From Altererythrobacter sp. CAU 1644 (GTDB lineage: Bacteria > Pseudomonadota > Alphaproteobacteria > Sphingomonadales > Sphingomonadaceae), in contig NZ_CP121106.1 in the NCBI RefSeq assembly GCF_029623755.1, positions 310,001 to 374,000 of the forward strand: a stretch of DNA of 64,000 bases, read 5' to 3'. A program made the translations under genes and the position numbers. A model generated the notes under the pieces. The model saw only the letters and a program-made list of their open reading frames with translations, was not told the origin of the DNA and made no database searches. The stretch's first letter is position 1; every line of letters begins with the position of its first letter. Below, one piece after another: positions 27,300-37,470 of this stretch.

Positions 27300-27680
27300 A
27301 TGGATCGTGCCGTGTTCTTTTCGACCCAGGCAGGTCGCACCATCGAGGTTCCGCGCCACGCCCGCGCCCGGTTCGGTATCGGCGATATCGTTCGCCACCG
27401 GATGTTCGATTTCCGGGGCGTCATTTTCGACATCGATCCGGTCTTCGCCAATAGCGAGGAATGGTACGAGTCCATCCCCGAGGAAATCCGGCCGCGCCGC
27501 GACCAGCCGTTCTATCACCTCCTGGCCGAGAACGAGGACAGCTCCTACGTCGCCTATGTCAGCCAGCAAAACCTGCTGGCGGATCCGGAAGGCGGCCCGG
27601 TCGATCATCCGCAGCTGTCGCATCTGTTCGAGCAGTTCAAGAACGGCCGCTACCGCATGCGGCGCGCGCTGACGCACTAG
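27300..27680 (+). CDS. hspQ: Heat-shock protein HspQ (YccV-like)
   Basis: 126 residues from ATG 27300. RFGIGDIVRHRMFDFRGVIF, DIDPVFANSEEWYESIP and PFYHLLAENEDSSYVAYVSQQNL are the HspQ hemimethylated-DNA-binding-fold blocks. In enterobacteria HspQ is a Lon substrate-enhancing factor; the alphaproteobacterial role is less studied. The upstream open frame is longer but enters the region just after the tRNA with no start signal. The gene is single, followed by a convergent ABC permease 14 bases away. Confidence 0.88.
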   Translation: MDRAVFFSTQAGRTIEVPRHARARFGIGDIVRHRMFDFRGVIFDIDPVFANSEEWYESIPEEIRPRRDQPFYHLLAENEDSSYVAYVSQQNLLADPEGGPVDHPQLSHLFEQFKNGRYRMRRALTH

Positions 27681-27694
27681 CCTGGCCCCAGCCC

Positions 27695-28597
27695 TCAGTC
27701 CTTCAGCTTCCAGCCCGACTTGAGCACGCGGTAGGTCACCACGCCCATCACCACGTTCAGCACCAGCAGGCAGACGGCAGCGACCATGACGGCGCCAGCG
27801 TCGCCGATGTCGCTCTGGCCGAGAAAGCCATAGCGGAAGCCCGAAATCACGTAGAAAAACGGGTTGGCGCGGCTGACCGCCTGGAATGCGGGCGCGAGGT
27901 TGTCGATCACATAGAATGTCCCCGACAGCAGCGAGAGCGGCGCGATCACGAAATTGGTGATCGCCGCGTTATGGTCGAATTTCTCCGCCCAGATCGAGGT
28001 CGCCAGGCCGAGGATCGCCAGCATCGCCGAACCCATCAGCCCGAACCAGATCACCGCCCACCAGTGCTCGACCGCCAGCGACACTCCCGGCCATAGCGCC
28101 ATGGCGAGCGCGACCGTGCATCCCACCATCACCGCGCGTGTTATTGCGGCGGCGATGATCCCCGTCATCAGCTCGCCTTCGGACAGCGGGGGCATCAGCA
28201 GGTCGATGATGGTGCCCTGGATCTTGCCCGACAGTAGCGAGAATGACGAATTCGCAAAGGCGTTCTGCATCATTCCCATCATGATGAGGCCCGGTGCAAC
28301 GAAACTGGCAAAGGGTGCGCCCAGCACCTCTCGCCCGCCGCGGCCAAGGGCGACGGAGAAAATGATCAGAAACAGCAGGGTCGTGACCGCAGGGCCCCAG
28401 ATTGTCTGGGTGTGCACCTTGAGAAATCGGCGAACCTCCTTAATATAGAGGCTCCACAATCCAATGCGGTTGATGCCGGTGATGATCGGCTCGCCTCGCG
28501 GCGGAAACCGGGTGCCCTCCCCCGGGTTGTTATCGGAGAGGGACATGTCCTCGGCGCTCTGGGTGATGCTTGGACTGGCTGGTGCTTGATCGGCCAT
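27695..28597 (-). CDS. ABC-2 type transporter permease
   Basis: 300 residues from ATG 28597; the longer frame overlaps the divergent gcrA and is rejected. A cytoplasmic N-terminal tail of about 45 residues leads to GLWSLYIKEVRRFLKVHTQT, then six membrane helices with the ABC-2 signature IQGTIIDLLMPPLSEGELMTG and an end NVVMGVVTYRVLKSGW. The family exports drugs, lipids or polysaccharide with a separate ATPase. No ATPase gene is adjacent, which is unusual for this type. Confidence 0.88.
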   Translation of the reverse strand: MADQAPASPSITQSAEDMSLSDNNPGEGTRFPPRGEPIITGINRIGLWSLYIKEVRRFLKVHTQTIWGPAVTTLLFLIIFSVALGRGGREVLGAPFASFVAPGLIMMGMMQNAFANSSFSLLSGKIQGTIIDLLMPPLSEGELMTGIIAAAITRAVMVGCTVALAMALWPGVSLAVEHWWAVIWFGLMGSAMLAILGLATSIWAEKFDHNAAITNFVIAPLSLLSGTFYVIDNLAPAFQAVSRANPFFYVISGFRYGFLGQSDIGDAGAVMVAAVCLLVLNVVMGVVTYRVLKSGWKLKD

Positions 28598-28669
28598 GAA
28601 TGCGCGGTTAGGGCGAAGCATCGGGCCTGGCAAGCATGGCGCGAGATTTGAACAGGAATTGAGAATTCG

Positions 28670-29350
28670 ATGAGTTGGACCGACGAGCGGATCGCAACGC
28701 TGAAGAAGATGTGGGAAGGCGGCGCAACCGCCAGCCAGATCGCCGACGAGCTGGGCGGGGTGAGCCGTAACGCCGTGATCGGCAAGGCGCACCGGCTTGG
28801 CCTCAAGGCGCGCCCTTCCCCGGTCAAGGCGAACGACAAGAAAGCTGCCGCGAAAAAGGCGGCCGCTCCAGCGCCCGCGGCCAAGAAGACAGCGGCCAAG
28901 GCACCGGCAAAGCCTGCCGCCAAGCCCGCCGCGAAGGCCGATGCTCCTGCCGCCGCAACGGGCGCGCAGAGCTCGGTACCTTCGCAGCCGCTGCCCAATC
29001 CGACGCCCGACCTGCCCAAGATCGTTTCGGTCGGTCCCGGCGGTTTCCTGCGGCAAGGCCCCGGCGACCAGCAGGCACCGATCCCGCCGGCCCCGCCCCG
29101 GCGCCTAGTTCCGGCCAAGCCGAGCGCTGAGATCGCCGACAAGACCAGCCTGCTCGACCTGTCGGACAAGGTCTGCCGCTGGCCGATGGGTCACCCGGGC
29201 GAGCCGGACTTCCATTTCTGCGGCGAGCAGGTGAACCCCGGGTTCCCCTATTGCGTCGAACACTGCGGCCGCGCCTATCAGGCACAGCTGCCGCGCGGCG
29301 CACGCCGCCCCCCTCCGCCGCTGCCTTTCGGCGGCCCGCGCGTCCGCTAG
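28670..29350 (+). CDS. gcrA: Cell-cycle regulator GcrA
   Basis: 226 residues. The N-terminal 45 residues, MSWTDERIATLKKMWEGG then SQIADELGGVSRNAVIGKAHRLGL, form the GcrA helix-turn-helix that reads methylated GANTC. A long Ala/Lys/Pro linker follows (about 50-150), then the C-terminal sigma-70 interacting region with LLDLSDKVCRWPMGHPGEPDFHFC and YCVEHC (four-cysteine site). It activates cell-cycle genes with CcrM methylation in alphaproteobacteria; it is essential in Caulobacter. The gene is alone and has its own terminator. Confidence 0.95.
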   Translation: MSWTDERIATLKKMWEGGATASQIADELGGVSRNAVIGKAHRLGLKARPSPVKANDKKAAAKKAAAPAPAAKKTAAKAPAKPAAKPAAKADAPAAATGAQSSVPSQPLPNPTPDLPKIVSVGPGGFLRQGPGDQQAPIPPAPPRRLVPAKPSAEIADKTSLLDLSDKVCRWPMGHPGEPDFHFCGEQVNPGFPYCVEHCGRAYQAQLPRGARRPPPPLPFGGPRVR

Positions 29351-29373
29351 GACACGCAGCTATCGAACAAGCG

Positions 29374-29408
29374 AACGCCGCCTCCACCCGGAGCGCGGCG
29401 TTTTCTTT
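29374..29408 (+). terminator. Rho-independent terminator of gcrA
   Basis: AACGCCGC (29374-29381) pairs with GCGGCGTT (29395-29402) around a 13-base loop, followed by TTCTTT. Confidence 0.8.
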
Positions 29409-29503
29409 GTGCTACCTGCCCAATAACCGGATTCTCAATTTGAGTTGCGACTTGCAACCCAGTGCCCTAGCTTTCGGCAACCGGATCAAGGAAGGAAACC
29501 CGC

Positions 29504-30034
29504 ATGTCGCTCTCGCTCTATGAAGCTTTCGTCCCGAACTGCCAGCAGATGGTCGGTGCCCTCAACGGTCTGATCGACAAGGGCGAAGCCTTTGCCAGGG
29601 ACAATAACATCGCCGAGGAAGCCATGATCGGCGCCCGGCTGGCCGACGACATGTGGAACCTTCCCTGGCACGTGCGCAGCTGCTGGGTCCATTCGGCCTA
29701 TGTCATCAGCCTGCTGCCGACCGGCGAGTTCTCGCCGGACTTCACCGAGATCGCCGACAGCTGGGACGGGATGCGCGAACAGGTCGCGACAACGCTCGAC
29801 GCGCTGGCCAAGGTCACGCCAAACGATCTCGAGGAAATGGCCGACAAGACGATCGGCTTCGTGCTGGGCGGCCAGCGCCTGATGGAGTTCACCGGGCAGA
29901 ATTTCCTGATGAGCTTCAGCCAGCCCAACGTCTATTTCCACGCGACGACTTTCTACGACATCCTGCGCATGAAGGGCGTGCCGCTGGGCAAGCGCGACTT
30001 CATGGGCGTGCCGCGGATGCTGACCCCGGCCTAA
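29504..30034 (+). CDS. DUF1993 family protein
   Basis: 176 residues. SLSLYEAFVPNCQQMVGALNGLIDKGEAF with DDMWNLPWHVRSCW and the C-terminal NFLMSFSQPNVYFHATTFYDILR match DUF1993, a DinB-like four-helix family. GRDF and a metal-type His in WHVRSCWVH are consistent with a metal-binding DinB fold, but the reaction is unknown. Good ribosome site AAGGAAG. The gene ends tail to tail with the spermidine synthase-like gene, overlapping by four bases. Confidence 0.85.
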   Translation: MSLSLYEAFVPNCQQMVGALNGLIDKGEAFARDNNIAEEAMIGARLADDMWNLPWHVRSCWVHSAYVISLLPTGEFSPDFTEIADSWDGMREQVATTLDALAKVTPNDLEEMADKTIGFVLGGQRLMEFTGQNFLMSFSQPNVYFHATTFYDILRMKGVPLGKRDFMGVPRMLTPA

Positions 30035-30711
30035 AGCTTGCGCGCAAACCAGATCGTATGGCGCGGCCCCTTGTTGTTGGGCCGAGCGCGAACTTCACGC
30101 ACCTGCACGTCGAAACCCGCATCCTTGAGGCGGCGGGTGAACTTGTGGTCCGGCGCGGCTGACCACACGGCAAGAATGCCGCCAGGATTGAGCGCATCGC
30201 GCGCCTTGCCGAGGCCGGTCTTCGAATAGATGCGATAATTCGCGTCGCGCACGATCCCGTCGGGACCGTTATCGACGTCGAGCAGGATCGCGTCGAACTT
30301 GGCGCAGGTGCCGTCGTTCGCATCGTCGATTAGCGCTGCCACGTCGCAGATGACGACTTCGCCCCGCGGATCGTCGAGGCAGTCACCCGATAGCTCGGCC
30401 AGCGGCCCGCGGGCCCAGTCGAGGATCTCCGGCACGATCTCGGCGGCGACAACCTTTCCGCCTTCAGGAATGGCTGCCAGCGCTGCGCGGTAGGTAAAGC
30501 CCATGCCATAGCCGCCGATCAGCACGCGCGGCTGCGCCGCCCGCAATTCCGCCAGGGTCAGCACCGCGAGCTGCTCTTCGCTATATTGCATGCGCGTGCC
30601 CATCAGCTCGTCGCGCCCGAGCATGATGATGAAGTCGCGCCCGTGGCTGACGAGCGTCAACTCCTCGCCGTCCGGGATCTGCGCTGTCGCAATGGTTTCG
30701 CGTGGTAACAT
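30031..30711 (-). CDS. Spermidine synthase-like SAM-dependent methyltransferase
   Basis: 226 residues. VLIGGYGMGFTYRAAL is the glycine-rich nucleotide loop, VVAAEIVPEIL motif II and FDAILLDVDNGPDGIV the motif with the catalytic-type Asp. The C-terminus GPRHTIWFARKL is typical of the polyamine aminopropyltransferase-like group. The N-terminal beta domain of true spermidine synthases is short here, so the substrate could differ. Tail to tail with DUF1993. Confidence 0.8.
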   Translation of the reverse strand: MLPRETIATAQIPDGEELTLVSHGRDFIIMLGRDELMGTRMQYSEEQLAVLTLAELRAAQPRVLIGGYGMGFTYRAALAAIPEGGKVVAAEIVPEILDWARGPLAELSGDCLDDPRGEVVICDVAALIDDANDGTCAKFDAILLDVDNGPDGIVRDANYRIYSKTGLGKARDALNPGGILAVWSAAPDHKFTRRLKDAGFDVQVREVRARPNNKGPRHTIWFARKL

Positions 30712-30742
30712 CGTATCTGTCCTAGCCTTCGCAGCGTGATGG

Positions 30743-30776
30743 AAAAAGGCCGCGAGGATCGCTCCCCGCGGCCTTT
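30743..30776 (-). terminator. Rho-independent terminator of pnp
   Basis: AAAGGCCGCG (30745-30754) pairs with CGCGGCCTTT (30767-30776) over a 12-base loop; on the minus strand this is followed by TTTTT. Confidence 0.85.
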
Positions 30777-30800
30777 CCTCTCCAACTCGTACTGAAGGGT

Positions 30801-33089
30801 TTAGTCCTTCAGGAAGTCCGGCACGTGTGCGGCGCCGCCATCGCTGTCGCCACCGTCACGGCCACCATCGCGACCGCCACGACGCCCGCCACGGTCACCG
30901 CGCGGGCCGCGATCGCGGTTGCCGCGTGGGCCACGACGGTCACCGCCGCCGCCTTCGCGCTTTTCGCGCGGCGGACGGGTGTCCTCCAGCTCTTCGCCGG
31001 TTTCCTGGTCGACCACGCGCATCGACAGGCGGACCTTGCCGCGCTGGTCGATCTCGAGGACCTTGACCTTCACTTCCTGGCCTTCCGACACGACGTCGGT
31101 CGGCTTTTCGACGCGCTCGTTCTTCATTTCGCTGACGTGGACGAGACCGTCCTTGCCGCCCATGAAGTTCACGAAGGCACCGAAGTCGACGATGTTGACG
31201 ACCTTGCCGTTGTAGATCTTGCCGACTTCCGCCTCTTCGACGATGCCTTCGATCCACGCGCGCGCGGCGGCGATTTCGTCGGCGTTCGAGGAGCTGATCT
31301 TGATCACGCCCTCGTCGTCGATGTCGACCTTGGCGCCGGTTTCGGCGACGATCTCGCGGATCACCTTGCCGCCGGTGCCGATGACGTCACGGATCTTCGA
31401 CTTGTCGATCTGCATGGTCTCGATGCGCGGAGCGTGCTTGGACACTTCGCCGCGAGCCGAACCAAGAGCCTTGGTCATTTCGCCGAGGATGTGCGCACGG
31501 CCGGCCTTGGCCTGCTCGAGCGCGGTCTTCATGATCTCCTGCGTGATGCCGGCGACCTTGATGTCCATCTGGAGCGAGGTGATGCCCTTTTCCGAACCGG
31601 CGACCTTGAAGTCCATGTCGCCAAGGTGATCTTCGTCACCCAGGATGTCCGACAGGACGGCGAAGTCTTCGCCTTCGAGGATCAGGCCCATGGCGATACC
31701 CGATACCGGACGCTCGATCGGAACGCCGGCGTCCATCATCGACAGACAGCCGCCGCAGACGGTCGCCATCGAGGACGAGCCGTTGGACTCGGTGATGTCC
31801 GACAGGATGCGGATCGTGTAGGGGAAGTCCTCATGGCTCGGCAGCACCGGGTGCAGCGCGCGCCATGCAAGCTTTCCGTGGCCGGTTTCGCGGCGGCTGG
31901 TGAAGCCGAAGCGACCCACTTCGCCGACCGAATAGGGCGGGAAGTTATAGTGCAGCATAAAGTGGTTGTACGACAGGCCTTCGAGGCCGTCGATCATCTG
32001 CTCGGCGTCCTTGGTGCCCAGCGTGGTGGTGCAGATCGCCTGCGTTTCACCGCGGGTGAACAGCGCCGAACCGTGCGTACGCGGAAGCAGGCCGACCATC
32101 GCCTCGATCGGGCGAACCTGGTCGAGCTTGCGACCATCGATGCGCTGGCCGTCCTTAAGGATGGCGCCGCGAACGATTTCCGCTTCCAGCTTCTTGACCG
32201 CCTTGTTGGCGACCATCTGCGTCTGCGGCTCTTCCTCGGCGAAGGCTTCCTTGGCCTTTGCGCGGGCATTGTTGAGCGCATCCGAGCGGGCCGACTTGTC
32301 GGTCAGCTTGTAGGCAGCGGCGATGTCGTCGCCGACGATGCCACGCAGCTTTTCCTTGATCGCCGAAGTATCGTCCGAAGTGTCGATTTCCCACGGATCC
32401 TTGGCGGCCTGTTCAGCGAGATCGATGATCGCACCGATAACCTTGCGGCTTTCCTCATGCGCGAACATGACGGCGCCGAGCATTTCCTCTTCGGTCAGCT
32501 CCTTGGCTTCGGATTCGACCATCATGACCGCGTCCTGCGTCGCAGCGACGACGAGGTCGAGGCGACCGTCTTCGCCGAGCGCATCGTCGAGGCTCGGGTT
32601 GAGGATGTATTCGCCGTCCTTGAAGCCGACGCGTGCGGCGCCGATCGGGCCCATGAAGGGCACGCCCGAGATCGTCAGCGCGGCCGAAGCAGCGATCATG
32701 GCGACGATGTCGGGTTCGGTCTCGCCATCATACGACAGGACCTGGGCGATGACGTTGATTTCGTTGTAGAAACCTTCCGGGAAAAGCGGCCGCACGGGGC
32801 GGTCGATCAGGCGGGAGGTCAGCGTTTCCTTCTCCGTGGCGCGACCTTCGCGCTTGAAGAAGCCGCCCGGGATACGGCCCGCGGCAGAGAATTTTTCCTG
32901 GTAGTGAACGGTGAGCGGGAAGAAGTCCTGCCCCTCGCGCACGCTCTTGGCGGCAGTAACTGCGCAGAGCACCACGGTTTCGCCATAGGTGGCGAGGACC
33001 GCGCCGTCAGCCTGACGGGCAATGCGGCCGGTTTCCAGAGTGAGGGTCTTTCCGCCCCACTCCAGCGATACGGTTTTCGTGTCGAACAT
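30801..33089 (-). CDS. pnp: Polynucleotide phosphorylase
   Basis: 762 residues. Two RNase PH domains: [14 protein letters not shown] in the first and [15 protein letters not shown] with [19 protein letters not shown] in the second (phosphate site Ser-Ser). A KH domain ([15 protein letters not shown], about 560-620) and an S1 domain ([26 protein letters not shown], about 625-695) follow. The Arg/Gly/Asp-rich tail of about 55 residues ([15 protein letters not shown]) is longer than in E. coli. It degrades RNA 3'-to-5' with phosphate and joins the degradosome. Last of the truB-rpsO-pnp run. Confidence 0.97.
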   Translation of the reverse strand: MFDTKTVSLEWGGKTLTLETGRIARQADGAVLATYGETVVLCAVTAAKSVREGQDFFPLTVHYQEKFSAAGRIPGGFFKREGRATEKETLTSRLIDRPVRPLFPEGFYNEINVIAQVLSYDGETEPDIVAMIAASAALTISGVPFMGPIGAARVGFKDGEYILNPSLDDALGEDGRLDLVVAATQDAVMMVESEAKELTEEEMLGAVMFAHEESRKVIGAIIDLAEQAAKDPWEIDTSDDTSAIKEKLRGIVGDDIAAAYKLTDKSARSDALNNARAKAKEAFAEEEPQTQMVANKAVKKLEAEIVRGAILKDGQRIDGRKLDQVRPIEAMVGLLPRTHGSALFTRGETQAICTTTLGTKDAEQMIDGLEGLSYNHFMLHYNFPPYSVGEVGRFGFTSRRETGHGKLAWRALHPVLPSHEDFPYTIRILSDITESNGSSSMATVCGGCLSMMDAGVPIERPVSGIAMGLILEGEDFAVLSDILGDEDHLGDMDFKVAGSEKGITSLQMDIKVAGITQEIMKTALEQAKAGRAHILGEMTKALGSARGEVSKHAPRIETMQIDKSKIRDVIGTGGKVIREIVAETGAKVDIDDEGVIKISSSNADEIAAARAWIEGIVEEAEVGKIYNGKVVNIVDFGAFVNFMGGKDGLVHVSEMKNERVEKPTDVVSEGQEVKVKVLEIDQRGKVRLSMRVVDQETGEELEDTRPPREKREGGGGDRRGPRGNRDRGPRGDRGGRRGGRDGGRDGGDSDGGAAHVPDFLKD

Positions 33090-33226
33090 TGATTTTCCTT
33101 CTGAACCCGCGGGGCCTCATTGCCGCGCGGGGCCTACAGTTCCGGGTAAGCCGTCCCGGTCCGGTGTGGGGCCTGTCTTAGCCCCGAGGCCCCCTCACCG
33201 GATTGTGAAGGATGCCAGATAAGCGA

Positions 33227-33248
33227 AGCGGCCCGCAAAGGGGCCGCT
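33227..33248 (-). terminator. Hairpin downstream of rpsO
   Basis: AGCGGCCC (33227-33234) pairs with GGGCCGCT (33241-33248), loop six bases. It lies 12 bases beyond the rpsO stop with only a weak T tract (TTCGCTT), so it may be a read-through or processing hairpin, as known between rpsO and pnp. Confidence 0.55.
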
Positions 33249-33259
33249 CCGTAAAATTC

Positions 33260-33529
33260 TTACTTACGAAGACCCAGCTTCTGGATCAGTGCGTTGTAGC
33301 GCTCGACGTCTTTCTTCTTGAGATAGGCGAGCAGGCTGCGACGCTTGTTGACCATCATCAGCAGGCCACGACGCGAGTGGTTGTCCTTGTGATGATCCTT
33401 GAAGTGCTCGGTCAGGTTGCGGATGCGCTCGGTGAGGATCGCGACCTGTACTTCCGGGCTGCCCGTGTCGTTGTTGTCGCGGGCGTTGTCCTTGATGATT
33501 TCTGTCTTCTTTTCGGCAGTAACCGACAT
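33260..33529 (-). CDS. rpsO: 30S ribosomal protein S15
   Basis: 89 residues, the normal length, from ATG 33529. [23 protein letters not shown], then [24 protein letters not shown], is the S15 signature. It binds 16S rRNA early in 30S assembly. Starts 11 bases after the truB stop and lies before pnp, the conserved order. Confidence 0.97.
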   Translation of the reverse strand: MSVTAEKKTEIIKDNARDNNDTGSPEVQVAILTERIRNLTEHFKDHHKDNHSRRGLLMMVNKRRSLLAYLKKKDVERYNALIQKLGLRK

Positions 33530-33540
33530 GTTCTTCTCAC

Positions 33541-34563
33541 TTACTCTGCGACATCTGGTAGGTTGAAGCCCCTGACGACCTTGGCCGTACCAGCATTGAG
33601 TTCCATCAGCGCCACGGGCACGCAGTCCAGCATCGCACAATAGAGCCCATCGCTGTGGGGCATCTCCGTAAGCACCCGGCCCTGGCGGACCGCCTGCGCG
33701 CTAACGGAATCGAGTTGCAAGGCCGGGATGTCGTCCAGCCCTGCCTCGAGCGGCAGGAGTAGGTCTTGAAGTGGCGCGCCCTTACCGATTTCGTTCAGTT
33801 TGTCCAGCGAAATCGCCTGTTCCTCGCGGAACGGGCCGGCCTTGATACGCCTCAGATAGGTAACGTGACCGAGCGTTCCAAGCGCACGTGCGATATCCCG
33901 TGCAAGAGAGCGGATATATGTGCCTTTCGAAACATGCGCGATGAGGGTCACGGCATCGGCCAGTTCGAGCGGGGCAGATGGATCGTAGGGATCGGGCCTG
34001 CCACTGGTTGTTTGAAAGGTGGACTCGATCTCGCGACCTTCCCGGTAGGTCGAAGCGAGGCTTAGCGAATGGATCGTGACCCGCCGCGTCTTCATCTCGA
34101 CGTCCTCGCCAGCGCGCGCACGGTCATAGGCGCGCTTGCCGTCGATCTTGATGGCAGAATAGGCGGGCGGCGCCTGTTCGATCTCGCCCGTGAAATGCTC
34201 GAGCACTGCCGCGACCGCGACCATCGGCGGCCGGCGATCTGAACGCTCGATCACCTCTCCCTCGGTATCGAGGGTAGCGGTTTCCTCGCCGAACTGAATC
34301 GCGAATTCATAGATCTTGCTCGCATCGAGCATGCGCCCGGCGAGCTTGGTCGCCTCGCCAAGTGCGATCGGCAGCACGCCTTCGGCCAAGGGATCGAGCG
34401 TGCCGCCGTGCCCGACCTTGGTCTTGGCATAGCCCCCTTCGCGCAGATTGCGCTTCACCGCGGCAACGGCCTGGGTCGAGCCGAGGCCGCGCGGCTTGTC
34501 GAGGATCAGCCATCCGTGTGGTGCAGGTTTCCTGCTAGCGGTCATTTTTTCGGCATCGGTCAC
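33541..34563 (-). CDS. truB: tRNA pseudouridine(55) synthase
   Basis: 340 residues from a GTG start after GGGGG. N-terminal [17 protein letters not shown], catalytic Asp in [18 protein letters not shown], then [17 protein letters not shown] and [19 protein letters not shown] (arginine anchor). The C-terminal 80 residues carry the PUA-like part. It makes U55 pseudouridine in the T-loop of tRNAs. First of truB-rpsO-pnp, but its usual upstream neighbour rbfA is 5.3 kb away. Confidence 0.96.
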   Translation of the reverse strand: MTDAEKMTASRKPAPHGWLILDKPRGLGSTQAVAAVKRNLREGGYAKTKVGHGGTLDPLAEGVLPIALGEATKLAGRMLDASKIYEFAIQFGEETATLDTEGEVIERSDRRPPMVAVAAVLEHFTGEIEQAPPAYSAIKIDGKRAYDRARAGEDVEMKTRRVTIHSLSLASTYREGREIESTFQTTSGRPDPYDPSAPLELADAVTLIAHVSKGTYIRSLARDIARALGTLGHVTYLRRIKAGPFREEQAISLDKLNEIGKGAPLQDLLLPLEAGLDDIPALQLDSVSAQAVRQGRVLTEMPHSDGLYCAMLDCVPVALMELNAGTAKVVRGFNLPDVAE

Positions 34564-34610
34564 GGGCGCCCCCTAGCCAAACCTGGGCATTGACGCCAAG
34601 CATTCCGGCA

Positions 34611-36092
34611 ATGAGCGCAGACTTCGACCTTCTCATCATTGGCGGCGGTATCAACGGAGCGGGCATCGCGCGCGATGCGGCGGGGCGCGGTGCGAAGGTG
34701 CTGCTGGTCGAGAAGGACGACCTGGCGGCGCACACCTCCAGCGCCTCGACCAAGCTAGTGCACGGCGGTTTGCGCTATCTCGAGCATTTCGAGTTTAGGC
34801 TGGTTCGCGAAAGCCTGATCGAACGCGAGCGGCTGCTCAGGATCGCGCCGCATATCATCTGGCCGCTGCGCTTCGTCCTGCCGCACGACAAGGGGTTGAG
34901 GCCCAAGTGGATGCTGCGCCTCGGCCTGTTCCTCTACGACAACCTCGGCGGGCGGAAGCTCCTGCCGCCGACCAGCACGGTCGACCTGCGCCGCTACCCG
35001 CATTCGGAAATTCTCGAGGATCGGCTGACCAGGGGCTTCGAATATTCGGACTGCTGGGTCGAGGACGCGCGGCTGGTGGTGCTCAATTGCATGGACGCCC
35101 GCGAGAGCGGCGCCGACATTCGCACCCGGACCGAGTGTATCGCGCTCGAACGCGGCAAGGATCGCTGGACCGCTCGCCTGCGCGACCGGCATGGCGAAAG
35201 CGAGGTTTCGGCCCGCATCGTCGTCAATGCCGCGGGGCCGTGGGTCGACGAAGTCCTCGGCCGCGCCATTCCCGACAAGCCGCACCAGAACCTGCGGCTC
35301 GTCAAAGGCAGCCATCTGGTCTTCCCCAAGCTCTACGAAGGTCGCCACGCCTATATCTTCCAGAACCGCGACAACCGGATCGTTTTCGCGATTCCCTACG
35401 AGCGCGAGTTCACGCTGGTCGGGACCACCGATGTGCTGTTCAAGGACGATCCCGATCTGGTCAGAATCTCGGATGAGGAAAAGCGCTACATCTGCGACGC
35501 TATCAACGAATACCTGAAGGTCGATGTCACGCACCATCAGGCTATCTGGGACTACTCCGGCGTACGCCCGCTCTACGAGGATAACTCGGCGAACAATTCC
35601 ACGGTTACGCGCGATTACGTCTTCGAACTCGACGATACGGAAAGGGCGCCGCCGATCCTGTCGGTCTTCGGAGGCAAGCTCACCACCTATCGCAAGCTCG
35701 CCGAACACGCGCTCGAGAAGCTGGGCGGCCTCGACGGCGAAGCGTGGACCGCGAACTCGCCGCTACCGGGGGGCGATATCGATCCGGCGCGCTTCGATCA
35801 CGAGTTTGCCGAAACCATGGCCCGCTTTCCCTGGTTCGGCCCGGAAGGCGTGCGCCGCCTGATGCGCGCCTATGGCACTCGGATCGAACGCGTCCTGGGC
35901 GGAGCGCGGAGCACCGACGATCTGGGCGAACACATGGGCGGCGACCTCTACGAAGCCGAGCTTGAATACCTTGTTCGAGAGGAATTCGCGCAGGGTGCCG
36001 AAGACGTGCTCTGGCGGCGCAGCAAGCTGGGGCTGCATCTCGACTCCGCAGCGCAGCAGCGCGTCGCCGACTGGTTTGCTGCCCGTACCTAG
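34611..36092 (+). CDS. glpD: Glycerol-3-phosphate dehydrogenase (quinone), FAD-dependent
   Basis: 493 residues from ATG 34611; a TTG 21 bases earlier is in frame. FAD site LLIIGGGINGAGIARDAAGRG at the N-terminus, STKLVHGGLRYLEHFEF (glpD signature), AGPWVDEV, then DYSGVRPLYED and FGGKLTTYRKLAE. It oxidises glycerol-3-phosphate to dihydroxyacetone phosphate at the inner membrane, feeding quinone. No glpK or glpF is adjacent. Tail to tail with an M50 peptidase, sharing four bases at the ends. Confidence 0.95.
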   Translation: MSADFDLLIIGGGINGAGIARDAAGRGAKVLLVEKDDLAAHTSSASTKLVHGGLRYLEHFEFRLVRESLIERERLLRIAPHIIWPLRFVLPHDKGLRPKWMLRLGLFLYDNLGGRKLLPPTSTVDLRRYPHSEILEDRLTRGFEYSDCWVEDARLVVLNCMDARESGADIRTRTECIALERGKDRWTARLRDRHGESEVSARIVVNAAGPWVDEVLGRAIPDKPHQNLRLVKGSHLVFPKLYEGRHAYIFQNRDNRIVFAIPYEREFTLVGTTDVLFKDDPDLVRISDEEKRYICDAINEYLKVDVTHHQAIWDYSGVRPLYEDNSANNSTVTRDYVFELDDTERAPPILSVFGGKLTTYRKLAEHALEKLGGLDGEAWTANSPLPGGDIDPARFDHEFAETMARFPWFGPEGVRRLMRAYGTRIERVLGGARSTDDLGEHMGGDLYEAELEYLVREEFAQGAEDVLWRRSKLGLHLDSAAQQRVADWFAART

Positions 36093-36769
36093 CCCGAGAC
36101 GGCAGCGGCCAGCGACAGGTATTTTTCGAGCGCCCATTCGACCGGAGGACCGATCGTGTTTTCGAGCACGCCCAGCTCAGGCGCGAACCATGTCACCGCG
36201 ACCAATCCGAAGAACAGGACCATGCCGAACGGGCGCAGCTTCTCGTAGAGATGCACGTATTTGCGCGGCATCAAGCCCTCGACGATGTGCGAGCCGTCGA
36301 AAGGCGGGATCGGCAACAGGTTGAAAATGCCGAGGAATATGTTGATCAGGATGAAGTAGAACAGGCCCTGCGTCAGCAATCCCGGTTCGGCCCCCGCCTC
36401 GATCTGCAGCGAAGGCGCCAGCAGGCCGAGCGCAATCGCTCCGATAGCAGCGAGGACAAAATTGGTCCCCGGCCCTGCCGCGGCCACTGCCATCATGCCA
36501 TAGCGCGGGTTATCGAGCCGCTGCTTCACCACCGGCACTGGCTTGGCCCAGCCGAAAATCGGACCGCTCGCCAGCGCGAGCATGCCCGGCACCAGCAGCG
36601 TGCCGACCGGGTCGACATGGCGCAGCGGATTGAGGCTCAGCCGCTTGCGTTCCTTGGCGGTCGGATCGCCGAGCAGGTTGGCGACATAGCCATGCGCAAC
36701 TTCGTGGAAGACAATCGCGACAATCAGTGCCGGGACCAGGACGATAATGAGAGCGAGGGTTTCGTTCAT
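36089..36769 (-). CDS. Site-2 protease family protein (M50)
   Basis: 226 residues, almost all membrane. HEVAH near residue 22 in VAIVFHEVAHGYVANLLGD is the zinc site, and LLPIPPFDGSHIVEG gives the second conserved Asp motif (NxxPxxPxDG). It is the short rhomboid-neighbour class of M50 without PDZ, similar to archaeal and Bacillus YwhC-like proteins. Substrate unknown; possible role in regulated intramembrane proteolysis. Confidence 0.9.
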   Translation of the reverse strand: MNETLALIIVLVPALIVAIVFHEVAHGYVANLLGDPTAKERKRLSLNPLRHVDPVGTLLVPGMLALASGPIFGWAKPVPVVKQRLDNPRYGMMAVAAAGPGTNFVLAAIGAIALGLLAPSLQIEAGAEPGLLTQGLFYFILINIFLGIFNLLPIPPFDGSHIVEGLMPRKYVHLYEKLRPFGMVLFFGLVAVTWFAPELGVLENTIGPPVEWALEKYLSLAAAVSG

Positions 36770-36793
36770 TGACGGTAGATAGGGTAGCCCGGC

Positions 36794-37372
36794 CTATCCC
36801 GCCAGAGCCTCGCTGAAATGCTTGCGGCACAGCGCGACATAGCGATCGTTGCCTCCGATCTCGGTCTGCGCGCCTTGTTTTACCGCAGCGCCGCTTTCAT
36901 CGACCCGCAGGTTCATCGTCGCCTTGCGGCCGCAATGGCACACCGCCTTCAGCTCCACCAAGGCATCGGCAATGCCTAGCAGCGCTGCCGAGCCCGGGAA
37001 GAGTTCGCCCTGGAAATCGGTGCGCAGGCCATAGCAAAGCACGGGAATTCCGCCCTCGTCCGCGAGGCGCGCGCACTGCCAGACCTGCTCCTTGCTGAGG
37101 AACTGCGCCTCGTCGATCAGCACGCAATCGAGGGGTTCAACCCGATGCGACGCCATGACGTCCGCCCACAGATCGGTGGCTTTTCCATAGCGATGCGCCT
37201 CTGCGCCGAGCCCGATCCGGCTTTCAATCGCCTTGTCGGCACCGCGATCGTCGAGCTGTGCAGTCCACAGCATGGTGTGCATCCCGCGCTCGCGATAGTT
37301 GAAGTCCGCCTGCAGCAGCGTGGTCGACTTACCAGCGTTCATGCTCGCATAGTAGAAATAGAGTTTCGCCAT
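36794..37372 (-). CDS. tdk: Thymidine kinase
   Basis: 192 residues from ATG 37372 with AAGGGG upstream. Walker A YYASMNAGKSTTLL at the N-terminus, LIDEAQFL Walker-B-type motif, AVCHCGRKATMNLR for the first Cys pair, and a structural zinc site completed with C-terminal LCRKHF. It salvages thymidine with ATP. It is transcribed with the M50 gene (24-base gap). Confidence 0.96.
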   Translation of the reverse strand: MAKLYFYYASMNAGKSTTLLQADFNYRERGMHTMLWTAQLDDRGADKAIESRIGLGAEAHRYGKATDLWADVMASHRVEPLDCVLIDEAQFLSKEQVWQCARLADEGGIPVLCYGLRTDFQGELFPGSAALLGIADALVELKAVCHCGRKATMNLRVDESGAAVKQGAQTEIGGNDRYVALCRKHFSEALAG

Positions 37373-37470
37373 GCGCCCCTTCTTGCCCAGCGGAAGGGAA
37401 TAGACCAGCACCCTAAACGTTACTCCACAATTGGGTTATGGTGCCCGCTGGGGACATGATGGAGAGTCGC

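Noticed and set aside
26685..27677. 330-codon frame on the minus strand over the tRNA-Ser and hspQ
   Set aside because: Contains the tRNA gene and opposes hspQ; no coding features.
30825..33092. 755-codon open frame opposite pnp
   Set aside because: Shadow of the high-GC pnp gene; no ribosome site, composition typical of antisense frames (many His, Asp, Arg), and pnp motifs are unequivocal.
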